Positions 12,439 through 21,124 of a DNA stretch of 64,000 nt are shown here, one piece after another. How positions within the stretch are numbered: the stretch's first letter is position 1; each line of letters opens with the position of its first letter. The DNA is from Rhodococcus sp. OK302 (GTDB lineage: Bacteria; Actinomycetota; Actinomycetes; Mycobacteriales; Mycobacteriaceae). The notes beneath the pieces were generated by a model. It saw nothing but the letters and a program-made list of their open reading frames with translations. It searched no databases and was not told where the DNA came from. The stretch spans positions 4,066,501 through 4,130,500 of the forward strand of contig NZ_NPJZ01000001.1 of assembly GCF_002245895.1 (NCBI RefSeq), in the 5' to 3' direction. A program made the position numbers and the translations under genes.

Positions 12439-12574
12439 AAACCCGGCCGAACACATCGCACCGAACAACGCCACATTGCGGCCTATGTCCGTTATCTTCC
12501 TCGATAGTGGTTGCATTCGCGGCCGCTCTGTATCCCGTGCAGGGATTCAGTCACCGCGAAAAGGGAGTCCGTTT

Positions 12575-12964
12575 GTGAATGTTCTCGAAGCGCCCACTCG
12601 TTGGTCCCGGACCGCCGCGGTACTCGGCACCGGCGCACTCGCTGTCGCGATCACCCTGGGCGGTCCAGTCGGCACGGCATCAGCCGACGTTCCGGTCACC
12701 GATTTCAACACCAACTTGATGGCGTTGCCCAACACCGCCGACACCGTCGTCACCGCTACCGTCACCGTTGATCTCCCGACCGCGGAACGTCCGTTCGCGG
12801 TGACGATCACTCCTGCCGGTGCCCTCGGCGATGTTGCCGACGCGGTCAGCACCTACCTCACTCACACGGTCAACGACGCGATTGCAGTGCTCGCGTTTAT
12901 CCAGGCGGGGGCGCCGATCGATCTGCTCGAGAACTTCGGATCACCGGGGAGTTCAGGGCGGTAG
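12575..12964 (+). CDS. Short secreted protein with Sec signal peptide
   Basis: 129 residues from a GTG preceded by AAAAGGGAG at 8-base spacing. The signal peptide (TAAVLGTGALAVAITLGG, cleavage after TASA) is closely similar to that of the YVTN gene upstream, so the two are likely related by duplication. The mature region (VPVTDFNTNLMALPN...) is rich in Thr, Val and Ala, with no cysteines and no family I recognise. The end (GSPGSSGR) resembles the Gly/Ser tail seen out of frame after the neighbour. It is followed by copy B of the 88-bp repeat. Confidence 0.75.
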   Translation: MNVLEAPTRWSRTAAVLGTGALAVAITLGGPVGTASADVPVTDFNTNLMALPNTADTVVTATVTVDLPTAERPFAVTITPAGALGDVADAVSTYLTHTVNDAIAVLAFIQAGAPIDLLENFGSPGSSGR

Positions 12965-12987
12965 TGAGCGGCCAGAACGTGCTCGGT

Positions 12988-13075
12988 ACGAAGCTGGCAC
13001 CGTTTGTGCTCAGTGAGCACCGTCTCCAGCACGCTGGAAAGGGTGCTCACTAGAGGCAAAGGGGCCTAGCTTCCG
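12988..13075 (+). repeat. 88-bp hairpin repeat, copy B
   Basis: Same unit as 12351-12438. Its last bases include the stop codon of the convergent membrane-protein gene. Copy A keeps the corresponding TAG and two preceding codons, which suggests that the duplicated block once included the end of that gene. Confidence 0.9.
13012..13051. terminator. Hairpin in repeat copy B between convergent genes
   Basis: AGTGAGCACC / GGTGCTCACT outer stem and CCAGC / GCTGG inner stem. It sits between two convergent genes, as expected for a bidirectional terminator. Confidence 0.75.
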
Positions 13076-13890
13076 TCGCTCTCAGGAAGAACGCGCGCAG
13101 CAATGCGCCACATGGTCACATAGGCAATCGCACCGAGGACAATCAGCGCGATCCCCACTGCGGTGGACACCGAATCCGTCACCAATCCCGCAATTCCGGT
13201 GATGACCACAAAAACCGGTAGGAAGTCGAACAGTCGAGCGATCGGTTGCGGCGGATCAGTCGGCAGTCCCAGTGCTTGGAGCGCTTTGTTCGGTGCGTAC
13301 TCCGGATACCACTCGGTGAAGGAGATTGCGAAGATCATGCCGCCCAACTGCAGGATCCACCCGGTCCAGAAATTGCCGCTGGAGCCCAACACGGCGTCAC
13401 CGTACAACCCGACGATTGCCGACCACAGGAACGACAGTGCCCATACCAATGTGATGGTGTAGTTGATCCGCAGAAAGAGCGGTGTTGTCCACGTTTCCGG
13501 TGGTGCAGACTCTTTCGCGTATTGCATAGTGAACGGATTGCGCAGAAGCATCGAACCGAATGCGAAGACCACCAAGGCGATGTTGGTCATTTCGCCGCCC
13601 CACAGTTCGAACCATCGGATGGTGTCGGCCGACGCGAACAAACCAATTGCGGCGAGTATCCCGAAGTACAGAATGTCGAACATTCCCAACAACTTCAGTT
13701 TGCTGCCCCGACGGTGACTCGCAGCGGCGATCAGCAGCGTCAACCCGAGCGCCGCTGCGGCGGAAGCCTCGAATCGGCCTGGTCCGGACACCAACGACAG
13801 CAGAATCCACGGCGCCAATCCGGCGAGCGGAGATTTGAGAACAGAATCGACAATGCTGGGCTTGCGGACGGCGTTCTGCACTTCGGTCAT
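13066..13890 (-). CDS. Multi-pass membrane protein of unknown function
   Basis: 274 residues. AGAGG stands upstream of the ATG. Seven or so hydrophobic segments can be seen, among them WILLSLVSG, LGLTLLIAAA, ILYFGILAAIGLF, NIALVVFAFGSM, ITLVWALSFLWSAIVGL, LPVFVVITGIAGLV and VGIALIVLGAIAYVTMW. Both ends appear cytoplasmic. Charged or polar residues inside membrane segments are few, so transport is not obvious. It shares a terminator region with the convergent secreted-protein gene. No family recognised. Confidence 0.85.
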   Translation of the reverse strand: MTEVQNAVRKPSIVDSVLKSPLAGLAPWILLSLVSGPGRFEASAAAALGLTLLIAAASHRRGSKLKLLGMFDILYFGILAAIGLFASADTIRWFELWGGEMTNIALVVFAFGSMLLRNPFTMQYAKESAPPETWTTPLFLRINYTITLVWALSFLWSAIVGLYGDAVLGSSGNFWTGWILQLGGMIFAISFTEWYPEYAPNKALQALGLPTDPPQPIARLFDFLPVFVVITGIAGLVTDSVSTAVGIALIVLGAIAYVTMWRIAARVLPESDGS

Positions 13891-13895
13891 GGACG

Positions 13896-14402
13896 TTGCC
13901 TCTGTTCATTCGGGGTGGACTTCCACCGCCGAATACCCAGAAAGTGCAACAGTCACCACCACAAAGAGAAATCGCCGAGAACCTGACAGATTCAGTTCGC
14001 AACGGTGTGCAGGTTCCCGAACTGACCGTCATCCCGGACGGCTTCGTTCCCACCGGCGCGGTCATCTGCGAATTCGACAGGTCTGTCGGGGTTGTCGATC
14101 ACGCACTTTCCCTGGTCGAAATGCGTCACCGCGGCGATCTGACTGCTGTTCTGGCTGCCTACGCGGTGCCGTCGGATCCAAGAGACATGACCTGTCACGT
14201 CGATCAGCCAATGCCACCGACCGTATGGCTGATCGACGATCAGGGACTCGGAATGCGGCCGGCGCTCCCGTTGGGACGGTGCGGTGAATTCAAATGGGAA
14301 GCCATCGAGGCCGTGAAAGCACTACCGGTGACCGAGCGCATCGTGCACCCGATCCCGGTTACGCCCGAACAAGAAGCTCAGTGGACCGATATTCCCGGCT
14401 AG
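13896..14402 (+). CDS. Hypothetical protein, start uncertain
   Basis: The open frame covers 168 codons from a TTG lying only 6 bases from the divergent gene's ATG. GTG codons at 13944 and 14007 are alternative starts; none has a clear ribosome-binding site. The segment from VPELTVIPDGFVPTGAVIC onward has good rhodococcal codon use. It carries two cysteines (GAVIC, DMTCHVDQP), a WLIDDQG strand and an ALPVTERIVHPI tail, like unnamed actinobacterial proteins. Absence of a signal peptide or a good start suggests the 5' end may be lost. Confidence 0.5.
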   Translation: MPLFIRGGLPPPNTQKVQQSPPQREIAENLTDSVRNGVQVPELTVIPDGFVPTGAVICEFDRSVGVVDHALSLVEMRHRGDLTAVLAAYAVPSDPRDMTCHVDQPMPPTVWLIDDQGLGMRPALPLGRCGEFKWEAIEAVKALPVTERIVHPIPVTPEQEAQWTDIPG

Positions 14403-14414
14403 GCGAGTCCTGCC

Positions 14415-15713
14415 TCAGCGACGCTTCTTCGGCGCCGGTTCGCATTGGCCGGAGTACTTGTCGAGTCCGACGCCCTTGTTCGCCTTCTTGCTTCGACCCT
14501 TCGGACCCGATTTGGGACGCTGCATCCATTGGCCGTCGGTGTCCAGACCAGGCATCCGTTCGCTGAGCGTTTTGCTGTATCGAGTCTCGCCGTCGACGGT
14601 CAGAACGCCGTCTTGGACATCGATGTGCGCGATGGTCGCCCAGAACGAGTTCTTGCCGTTGCCGACGAAGACAAGAATTTCATCGGCGTCAGGGCCAGGC
14701 AGTCCATCTTTGCCAGCCTTGCCGTAGCGGATTGCGACGCGAGGCTTACCGAAGGTGTCGATGGCGCCGGCCCCGTTGTCCACGCTCTGATACACGTTGA
14801 CCAGCAGATCGCCGTTCTCGTGCGGAATGACGCGAACCTGCTCGACGGCAGCCTTCTTGCCCTTACCGGGTCCCGCGCTGTCGCCGTAGTGGTAGATGTG
14901 CGGCCAGGTTTCCAGTCCGCCACGATGATTCGGCTCACCGCTGATCACGACGTAGTCGTTGGTGTCCTCGTTGCGGCAGAAGAAGTACACGTCGAGGTCG
15001 CCTTCGCCGTACTTCTTGACCTTGCCGTTGTCGTCGTATTTTGCGCCGCGGCCGTCCCATTCCAGACCCACGGTCAAGACCCAACTGGGGTCGCCCTGAC
15101 TTTTACGCAGGTCAATGCGCGCAGTCTTGTCCGGAGAGTCTTTCGTGAGGCTGACGGACACTTTTTCGAAGCTGATGGTCGGCGCCGGACTGGCTGCGGG
15201 CTGTTCCGGTTCCGCAGCACTGCTCGGTTCGTCGTCATCGACGTCGATACCGTGTTCGGCGGCAAAGGCTGCCAACCCGGCGCTGTATCCCTGCCCGACG
15301 GCGTCGAGACGCCACCCGGTGCCGCGTCGATACAACGCCACCAACTGCAAAACGGTTTCGGTAGTCAAACCTGTTGGGACAAAAGACAATTGCTGCGAGG
15401 CCCCGCGCGTGTCCACTTGAATCGACGCCACATCGGAAAAGTTCTTGCCCTGCGCCTCGGTACTGCCGGTGATCAGGACGCGGTGAACATCGGCCGGAAG
15501 TGCAGCGAGGTCGACGGTGATTGCCTCATCCGAAACGAGCGCCACGCCCGGCGCTTTCGGATTGTTGAAGAACACGAAGTCATCGTCGGTGCGAACCTTC
15601 CCGTCGGCGCCGAGCAGAACTGCCGCAATGTCCACGACACCGCCGGTGCCGATCGCGATGGTGTAACTCGCGTCGAGCAGATCGGTCTTGGAACCCTTAC
15701 CTACCTCGGTCAT
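14415..15713 (-). CDS. TerD-family (tellurium-resistance type) protein
   Basis: 432 residues. TerD-type domain 1 spans residues 1-170 (VDIAAVLLGADGKVRTDDDFVFFNN, then VHRVLITGSTEAQ). A Pro/Ala/Glu-rich linker covers about 175-200. Domain 2 follows at 200-375 (LTVGLEWDG, DLDVYFFCRN, HIYHYGDSAG). The basic tail ends PAPKKRR. TerD domains bind calcium and belong to stress and envelope-surveillance systems as well as tellurite resistance. The ATG overlaps the stop of the upstream lnt gene (CAATGACC), so the two are translationally coupled. No other ter gene is near. Confidence 0.9.
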   Translation of the reverse strand: MTEVGKGSKTDLLDASYTIAIGTGGVVDIAAVLLGADGKVRTDDDFVFFNNPKAPGVALVSDEAITVDLAALPADVHRVLITGSTEAQGKNFSDVASIQVDTRGASQQLSFVPTGLTTETVLQLVALYRRGTGWRLDAVGQGYSAGLAAFAAEHGIDVDDDEPSSAAEPEQPAASPAPTISFEKVSVSLTKDSPDKTARIDLRKSQGDPSWVLTVGLEWDGRGAKYDDNGKVKKYGEGDLDVYFFCRNEDTNDYVVISGEPNHRGGLETWPHIYHYGDSAGPGKGKKAAVEQVRVIPHENGDLLVNVYQSVDNGAGAIDTFGKPRVAIRYGKAGKDGLPGPDADEILVFVGNGKNSFWATIAHIDVQDGVLTVDGETRYSKTLSERMPGLDTDGQWMQRPKSGPKGRSKKANKGVGLDKYSGQCEPAPKKRR

Positions 15714-17308
15714 TGCTGCTCTCCTGTTTCGGGAAGGGTGCGTTCACGACGCCGGATAATCACTGCCATCACGATTGCGCCCGCCGCGAGGAGGCACAGC
15801 AGTACCTCAGGTGCGGGGCCCACGCGCGAAGCCACAGTTTTGTCAGTCGACAGCGGTACATCGGCAACGAGGAATTCGGGGACAAAAAGATCGGTTTGCG
15901 AGGTTACGGAACCGTCGGGAGAAATGATCGCGCTGACGCCACTGGTGGCTGCCACGACAACGGCGCGGCCGTGTTCGACGGCCCGCACGCGGGACATCGC
16001 CAACTGCTGGTACGTCATCTCGGTGTCGCCGAAGGTGGCGTTGTTGGTCGGTACGGCGAGGAGTTGCGCTCCGTTGCGAACGGATTCCTGGAACGCCCGG
16101 TCGAATGCCACCTCGTAGCAGGTAGCGATACCGATCGGCACGCCTGCGGCCTGGACGACACCGTTGCCGTCACCGGGGACGAAGTTGCCGGCACGGTCTG
16201 CGTATTCCGAGAATTTCCGGAAGAAGTCTCGGTAGGGCAGGTACTCGCCGAACGGTTGGATGATCTTCTTGTCGTGCTGCTCCTGCGGGCCTTTGTTTCC
16301 GTCCCAGACGATCACGGAGTTCGTGGTCGTGTGGTCGGCATTGACGAGCACAGTGCCGACCAGAATCGGCGCACCGATCGATACGGACGCGCGGGTGATG
16401 TCAGCTGCCGCATCGATGTTGCGCAACGGATCTATGTCGGAGGCATTCTCGGGCCAGATGACGATGTCGGGTTGTTTGACGCGTCCGGCGTCGACTTCCG
16501 CCGCCAACCTCAAAGTTTCGGCGACGTGGTTGTCGAGAACCTGCTTGCGTTGCGAGTTGAAGTCCAGTCCCAACCGCGGCACGCTGCCCTGAATAGCTGC
16601 GACGGTGACGGTGCGATCACCGGAATCCATCGTGGCGAGAAACGGTGCGACGACGCCAGCCAGAATGACGGGAACGATCGCAGCCGCAACAGCGCCGAAA
16701 AATCCTCGGTGCCAATGTTTGGCAGCAACCGCAATCGCTACTGCGGCCAACCCGGTTCCGGTCAGTGCCACCGCAAAACTGAGTAGCGGCGCACCGCCGA
16801 TGCTCGCGAGCGGAAGCAGCCACCCTTCGGATTGACCAAATGCGAGCCTGCCCCAGGGGAAGCCGCCGAACGGAACACTGGATCTGAGCCATTCCGTCAA
16901 TGTCCACACGGCAGCAATCCACAGCGGCGCCCACGGCAACCGCGACACCAGTACGGCCAGCAGCCCGAACAGTCCGATGAACAGCGATTCCACGGCAGCG
17001 AGCGCTATCCATGGCACGGCGCCGACAAACACACCGATCCACGGCAGTAGCGGCACCAGGAAACCGAGGCCGGCGAGGTAGCCGTATCCGAAACCTGCAC
17101 GCAGGCGCAGTCCCCCGCGGCCGAAGTTGGTCAGCACACAGGTCAGCAGTGCGATACCGATCGGCGCGAGAAACCACAGAGGCCGAGGCGGAAATCCCGC
17201 GAAGATCAGATACCCGCCGGCCGCCGAATACAGCGAGCGCAACCACATCGAACCGGTGAGCACCTCGACTAGCCGCGTGCGTTCACCGGTCGACTGTTCA
17301 ACGCTCAT
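15710..17308 (-). CDS. lnt: Apolipoprotein N-acyltransferase
   Basis: 532 residues, a usual Lnt length. The enzyme adds the third acyl chain to the N-terminal cysteine of lipoproteins at the outer face of the plasma membrane. The first 225 residues contain six to seven membrane segments. The nitrilase-like domain follows (TVAAIQGSVPR) with the triad at Glu287 (WPENAS), Lys347/348 (DKKIIQPFGEY) and Cys397 (IATCYEV). A last membrane helix and a short basic tail close the protein. It overlaps the upstream amidohydrolase by 11 bases and the downstream TerD gene by the ATGA type. In mycobacteria the Lnt domain is fused to a polyprenol-mannose synthase beside rbpA; no such synthase is seen here. 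Confidence 0.95.
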   Translation of the reverse strand: MSVEQSTGERTRLVEVLTGSMWLRSLYSAAGGYLIFAGFPPRPLWFLAPIGIALLTCVLTNFGRGGLRLRAGFGYGYLAGLGFLVPLLPWIGVFVGAVPWIALAAVESLFIGLFGLLAVLVSRLPWAPLWIAAVWTLTEWLRSSVPFGGFPWGRLAFGQSEGWLLPLASIGGAPLLSFAVALTGTGLAAVAIAVAAKHWHRGFFGAVAAAIVPVILAGVVAPFLATMDSGDRTVTVAAIQGSVPRLGLDFNSQRKQVLDNHVAETLRLAAEVDAGRVKQPDIVIWPENASDIDPLRNIDAAADITRASVSIGAPILVGTVLVNADHTTTNSVIVWDGNKGPQEQHDKKIIQPFGEYLPYRDFFRKFSEYADRAGNFVPGDGNGVVQAAGVPIGIATCYEVAFDRAFQESVRNGAQLLAVPTNNATFGDTEMTYQQLAMSRVRAVEHGRAVVVAATSGVSAIISPDGSVTSQTDLFVPEFLVADVPLSTDKTVASRVGPAPEVLLCLLAAGAIVMAVIIRRRERTLPETGEQQ

Positions 17309-18905
17309 AAACGACGCGTCCGCGATGCACCGATCGAACGCACACCGGGGCTGGAGCGTCGTCGCTCAGTCGCGGCAACGCCGGAACCCGTGAGCGCGGA
17401 TCGGTGGACCAGCGCTGCACCGAATCGGCGGGTGCGCTCACCTCGAGATCGCCGGCTTCCCAGATGACGTACGACGCCGGAGCACCCGGATTGAGCGTTC
17501 CGGCTGCTCCGTCGCGAACTCCTCCGGCGCGCCACGCGCCACGAGTCGCCGCCGAGAAGGCTGCGCGCGGTGAGATGCCGCTGCCGTCGGTGCGGTGATG
17601 CACTGCGGCCCGGACCATCGCCCACGGTTCAACCGGAGTGACGGGCGCATCGGAACTGAATGCCAGTGAGACACCCTTGGCAGCTGCCGGGGCAAACGGA
17701 TTGAGAGCGACCGCGCGCTCGGCGCCCAGACGCGTTGCGTACAGGCCGTCGGTTCCGCCCCACAGTGCGTCGAAAACCGGTTGGACGCTCGCGATGACGC
17801 CCACTGTCGCAAATGTTTCGGCGTCGGCGATCGACATCATCTCGGCGTGCTCGAGGCGATGCCCGAGAGCGGCGACCTTGGGTCCGCCGAGTTCCTCAGC
17901 GACCTGACGGAATGCTGCCGCGGCCGCAGACACTGCGCCGTCACCGATGGCATGGAAGCCCGCTTGGATTCCGGCGAGCGTGCAGGCGCGGATGTGTGCA
18001 GCGATAGCGTCGACGTCAAGGTAGGCGTTACCCGTCGAATCCGGCTGATCTGCATAGGGTTCGAGCAACCAGGCCGTATGGGATCCGAGGGAACCGTCGA
18101 TGAAGAGGTCGCCGCCGAGTCCGTGAGCACCGGTCTTGTCGAGGAGTGCGCGTGCATCTTCTGCCGTGGTGACGTGCTCGCCCCAGTAGCCGCGAACCTC
18201 GACGCCGTGGTCGTGCGCGAGGAGTTCCTGGAAGTCGGTGAGACCGGAGATATCCGGGCCACCGCACTCGTGGACTGCGACGATTCCGCGTGATGCGCAC
18301 AGATCAAGTGCTGCGGTGCGGGCGGCACTGCGTTGTTCAGCGGTGAGGAGATTGCGAGCCGAAGCGCGCGCAAGGTGGTGGGCGTCGAAAGTGAGCGGAC
18401 CATCTGCGGAGTACCCGGCCTGGGAGGTGAGCCCCTCGATCCCGTCGCGCAACGCACTCGAGCACACTGCCGAGTGCACGTCGATCCGAGAGAGGTACAC
18501 CTTGCGGCCGGGTGCGGCGGCATCGAGATCGGCTGTTGACGGCGCGGTGGGCTGCGCCCATTCGGTGTCGTCCCAACCGTGACCCCAGATGACGGCGTCA
18601 GGATTAGCGTCGGCGAATGCCGTTACCCGCGAGAGGCATTCGTCGAGCGACGTTGTTCCCACCAGATCGAGTCCGACGATGGTGAGACCCAACGCGGTGA
18701 TGTGGACGTGAGTGTCGACAAAACCTGGGGTGACAAACGCACCGCCCAGATCCTCGATTTCCGCGTCGGGATGAAGTGCACGTCCAGCGCGGTCCTCGCC
18801 CACCCAGACGACGATGCCGTCGGTGATGGCGAGCGAGGTCGCGTCAGGTGCAAAAGAACTGTAGATCCGGCCGTTGACCAGCAGACGAGTAGTCACGAAC
18901 GCCAA
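17298..18905 (-). CDS. Metal-dependent amidohydrolase, family 3 (YtcJ-like)
   Basis: 535 residues. The N-terminal strand region (LLVNGRIYSS) is followed by the metal-binding GFVDTHVHI (HxH near residues 66-68), a long TIM-barrel body with HECGGPD, the motif HRLEHAEM, and a late SSDAPVTP aspartate. The YtcJ-like group hydrolyses N-acyl or formamide-type substrates; the substrate here cannot be told. It is the middle gene of an fxsA-amidohydrolase-lnt-terD operon, with 9 bases after fxsA and an overlap with lnt. Confidence 0.9.
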   Translation of the reverse strand: MAFVTTRLLVNGRIYSSFAPDATSLAITDGIVVWVGEDRAGRALHPDAEIEDLGGAFVTPGFVDTHVHITALGLTIVGLDLVGTTSLDECLSRVTAFADANPDAVIWGHGWDDTEWAQPTAPSTADLDAAAPGRKVYLSRIDVHSAVCSSALRDGIEGLTSQAGYSADGPLTFDAHHLARASARNLLTAEQRSAARTAALDLCASRGIVAVHECGGPDISGLTDFQELLAHDHGVEVRGYWGEHVTTAEDARALLDKTGAHGLGGDLFIDGSLGSHTAWLLEPYADQPDSTGNAYLDVDAIAAHIRACTLAGIQAGFHAIGDGAVSAAAAAFRQVAEELGGPKVAALGHRLEHAEMMSIADAETFATVGVIASVQPVFDALWGGTDGLYATRLGAERAVALNPFAPAAAKGVSLAFSSDAPVTPVEPWAMVRAAVHHRTDGSGISPRAAFSAATRGAWRAGGVRDGAAGTLNPGAPASYVIWEAGDLEVSAPADSVQRWSTDPRSRVPALPRLSDDAPAPVCVRSVHRGRVVYER

Positions 18906-18914
18906 GTCTGCCTG

Positions 18915-19478
18915 CTAGTACTGCGGCCCTCGCGAACGGGTAGGTGTATCCGTGTCGAGAATCTCACCTTCGAGGACAAGTTCCTTGCCGTTGCTGCTCA
19001 CATATTCGGTGGTGGCGGTAGGTGTTTCGACGATGATTTCTCCGTCGATGACCTCACCGTTGCCGCGCATCCGCGCTGCGTAGCCCACCGTTCCGGCAAA
19101 GGCGTCGCCGCCGGCCGCGAAGGCTGCCGCACGCTTGCCCGCCAGAAGGACTGCCAGCGGACGCAATGCCCAACGCGTCGGAGGAATCAGCAGTAGCAGA
19201 CCCAAGACGGACGTGACAAGGCCGGGGACGAACATCAATGCCGATCCGGCTGCAACCAGGGCTCCGTCAGCGACGGCGAGCGAGGGCGAACCTTCGCCGC
19301 GTGTTGCTTTGCGGAATCCGTCCATGACTTTTCGCCACTGCGAACGCATGAGCACCAACCCGACCAGCGAGCCCGCAAGGAACAGCAGAACCGTCCAGGC
19401 GATACCGATGGCGTTGCCTACAAGGACCAGTGCGGCGATCTCAACGATGACGTAAAGCAGGAAAACGGCGGCAATCAT
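18915..19478 (-). CDS. fxsA: FxsA-family membrane protein
   Basis: 187 residues. AAAGGGGA precedes the ATG. Three to four hydrophobic segments (VFLLYVIVEIAALVLVG, WTVLLFLAGSLVGLVL, ALVAAGSALMFVPGLVTSV, LLLLIPPTRW) match the FxsA pattern, including PGLVTSVLGLLLLIPP. FxsA is a cytoplasmic-membrane protein known from suppression of phage exclusion in E. coli. The C-terminal 60 residues are an acidic soluble tail (EIIVETPTATTEY). First gene of the operon ending in terD. Confidence 0.93.
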   Translation of the reverse strand: MIAAVFLLYVIVEIAALVLVGNAIGIAWTVLLFLAGSLVGLVLMRSQWRKVMDGFRKATRGEGSPSLAVADGALVAAGSALMFVPGLVTSVLGLLLLIPPTRWALRPLAVLLAGKRAAAFAAGGDAFAGTVGYAARMRGNGEVIDGEIIVETPTATTEYVSSNGKELVLEGEILDTDTPTRSRGPQY

Positions 19479-19718
19479 GGACGTCCCCTTTCAGACTGTC
19501 TAGGGATACAACGTACGAGACCGCGATTTTTCTCCCGAGATGCAGTGAGAGCGTGCACCGATTCCATGCTGTGGGTCACAATCTGCCGCTGCGGTGGTGC
19601 TTGCCGTTAACTAACGCTCCGCTAACGATTCTAACCCTCAAGTTGACGTTTAGACTCTGCACATGGTGGAGTCGCTTCAGGCCGGATTTCGTCGGCCGTC
19701 AACGTGAAGGAGCCCGAC

Positions 19719-20375
19719 ATGAGCCGACTCCCCGGCAAGAAGCTCGCCCGCCGCATTCCCACAGCACTGGTCGGCGCCGCCGCCGTCGTAGCCCTGACCG
19801 CAGGATCCACGATGATCAGCGCGGGCACTGCAGGCGCCGAACCCGCCGCACCTTTCGACCTTGGCGCATTGATTGCACAGGCCACCGCAATTTCCCCCGA
19901 TGCGACCACTGCCATCCAGCAACTGATCGGCAAGGCAGCCGTCGACCAGATCACCGATGCGCTGGGCCTTCCGGCAATCGCCAAGACCGAAACTCAGAAC
20001 TTCATGTATCCAGCTCCGACGTTGGGTTGTGGTCTCGACGGCCAAATGGCGACGGTAACGCTCAGCACCGCCCAAGCAGGCCCGAACTTCCCACTACCAG
20101 CGATCAAAGATGACCAGCTCCGCTTCCAGGCGCTGCCCGCCTACCTTGCAATACCGAAGACATCCGGCTTGAGCGTCGCATGGCTCAACACCACCACGTT
20201 CAAGAGCGGCATCGTCCCGTTGGACGACTCGATCCCCATCTTGGGTACGCCCATGCTGTCCAAGGTGGTCGACACCGGAAACGGCAAGGTACTCGCGTCA
20301 ATCTTCGGCAAAGTCGATTACACCGACGGAAAGTCCTGCACCGTACTTCCGACGGTCGGAACTTTCGACGCGTGA
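19719..20375 (+). CDS. Secreted protein with twin-arginine-like/Sec signal
   Basis: 218 residues from the ATG of MSRLPGKKLARRIPT, which has GAAGGAG at 6-base spacing; a GTG five codons upstream is less well placed. The signal segment (ALVGAAAVVALTAGSTMISAG) is probably cleaved after AGA. The mature protein has two cysteines (TLGCGLDGQ and GKSCTVLPTVG) that may form a disulfide, and a Ser/Thr-rich beta-like body. It resembles the Rv0477/Rv1269-like small secreted proteins only in general layout, so I make no family call. Confidence 0.85.
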   Translation: MSRLPGKKLARRIPTALVGAAAVVALTAGSTMISAGTAGAEPAAPFDLGALIAQATAISPDATTAIQQLIGKAAVDQITDALGLPAIAKTETQNFMYPAPTLGCGLDGQMATVTLSTAQAGPNFPLPAIKDDQLRFQALPAYLAIPKTSGLSVAWLNTTTFKSGIVPLDDSIPILGTPMLSKVVDTGNGKVLASIFGKVDYTDGKSCTVLPTVGTFDA

Positions 20376-20381
20376 CCGACT

Positions 20382-20427
20382 GCTGGCCTACGCGCTCGGA
20401 GTCACCAATCCGGTCTCGTAGGCCAGC
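20382..20427. terminator. Possible bidirectional terminator hairpin
   Basis: GCTGGCCTACG and CGTAGGCCAGC form a perfect 11-bp stem around a 24-base loop. It overlaps the last codons of the response-regulator gene, between two convergent genes. There is no U tract. Confidence 0.4.
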
Positions 20428-21047
20428 ACCACCGCTTGAACGCGGTCACGGAGATCCAGCTTTGTCAGAATTCGGCCGATATGAGACTTGATCGTCGATT
20501 CGGAAAGAAATAGTTGCTGCGCGATTTCTGTGTTCGATCGTCCCGTCGCAACCTGGCCGAGAACCTCACGCTCACGCTCGGTCAAGACGTCGAGAATGAT
20601 CGGATCACGCCGGGGTGCCGGTCCGTCGACGATGAATCGCGACAGTAATCGCCGCGTCACCTTCGGTGATACGACGGCATCGCCGGCGGCAACACTGCGG
20701 ATCGCCGAGACCAAGTCTTCGGGCGGTGTGTCCTTGAGTAGGAATCCACTGGCCCCGGCGCGCAATGCTCCGAGTGCGTGTTCGTCCAGATCGAAGGTTG
20801 TCATCACCAGCACTCGGGATTCGATTCCCGACGCCAAAATCTGTTCCGTTGCCCTGACGCCGTCGACGATCGGCATCCGTACGTCCATCAGGACGACATC
20901 CGGTTTCAGGGAAATTGCCGCCGTAACCGCGGCAGCCCCGTCCCCAGCTTCGCCGACGACAGAAATATCCTCGTGCGCACCGAGGACCATGTTCAGCCCC
21001 ATCCGCATCAGTTCCTGGTCGTCGACAATCAGCACGGAGATAGGCAC
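20388..21047 (-). CDS. NarL/FixJ-type response regulator (orphan)
   Basis: 219 residues from a GTG start. The receiver domain shows Asp9/Asp10, phospho-acceptor Asp55 (VVLMDVRMP), switch Thr83 (VMTTFD) and Lys105 (FLLKDTPPE). The LuxR-type helix-turn-helix at about 150-210 contains LTEREREVLGQVATGRSNTEIAQ. No histidine kinase is adjacent; the nearest HisKA_3 kinase in the window begins 38 kb away and also lacks a regulator. Kinases of that type normally pair with this regulator class. The regulon is unknown. Confidence 0.95.
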   Translation of the reverse strand: MPISVLIVDDQELMRMGLNMVLGAHEDISVVGEAGDGAAAVTAAISLKPDVVLMDVRMPIVDGVRATEQILASGIESRVLVMTTFDLDEHALGALRAGASGFLLKDTPPEDLVSAIRSVAAGDAVVSPKVTRRLLSRFIVDGPAPRRDPIILDVLTEREREVLGQVATGRSNTEIAQQLFLSESTIKSHIGRILTKLDLRDRVQAVVLAYETGLVTPSA

Positions 21048-21124
21048 GGCGTAAACCTATCGGGCAGACAGCGGCGATGCCACCGAGGACCACATACACG
21101 AGCAGCAACCGACTTCGGGCGTGA

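Noticed and set aside
14445..16786. Plus-strand frames opposite terD and lnt
   Set aside because: Antisense shadows of two well-supported minus-strand genes.
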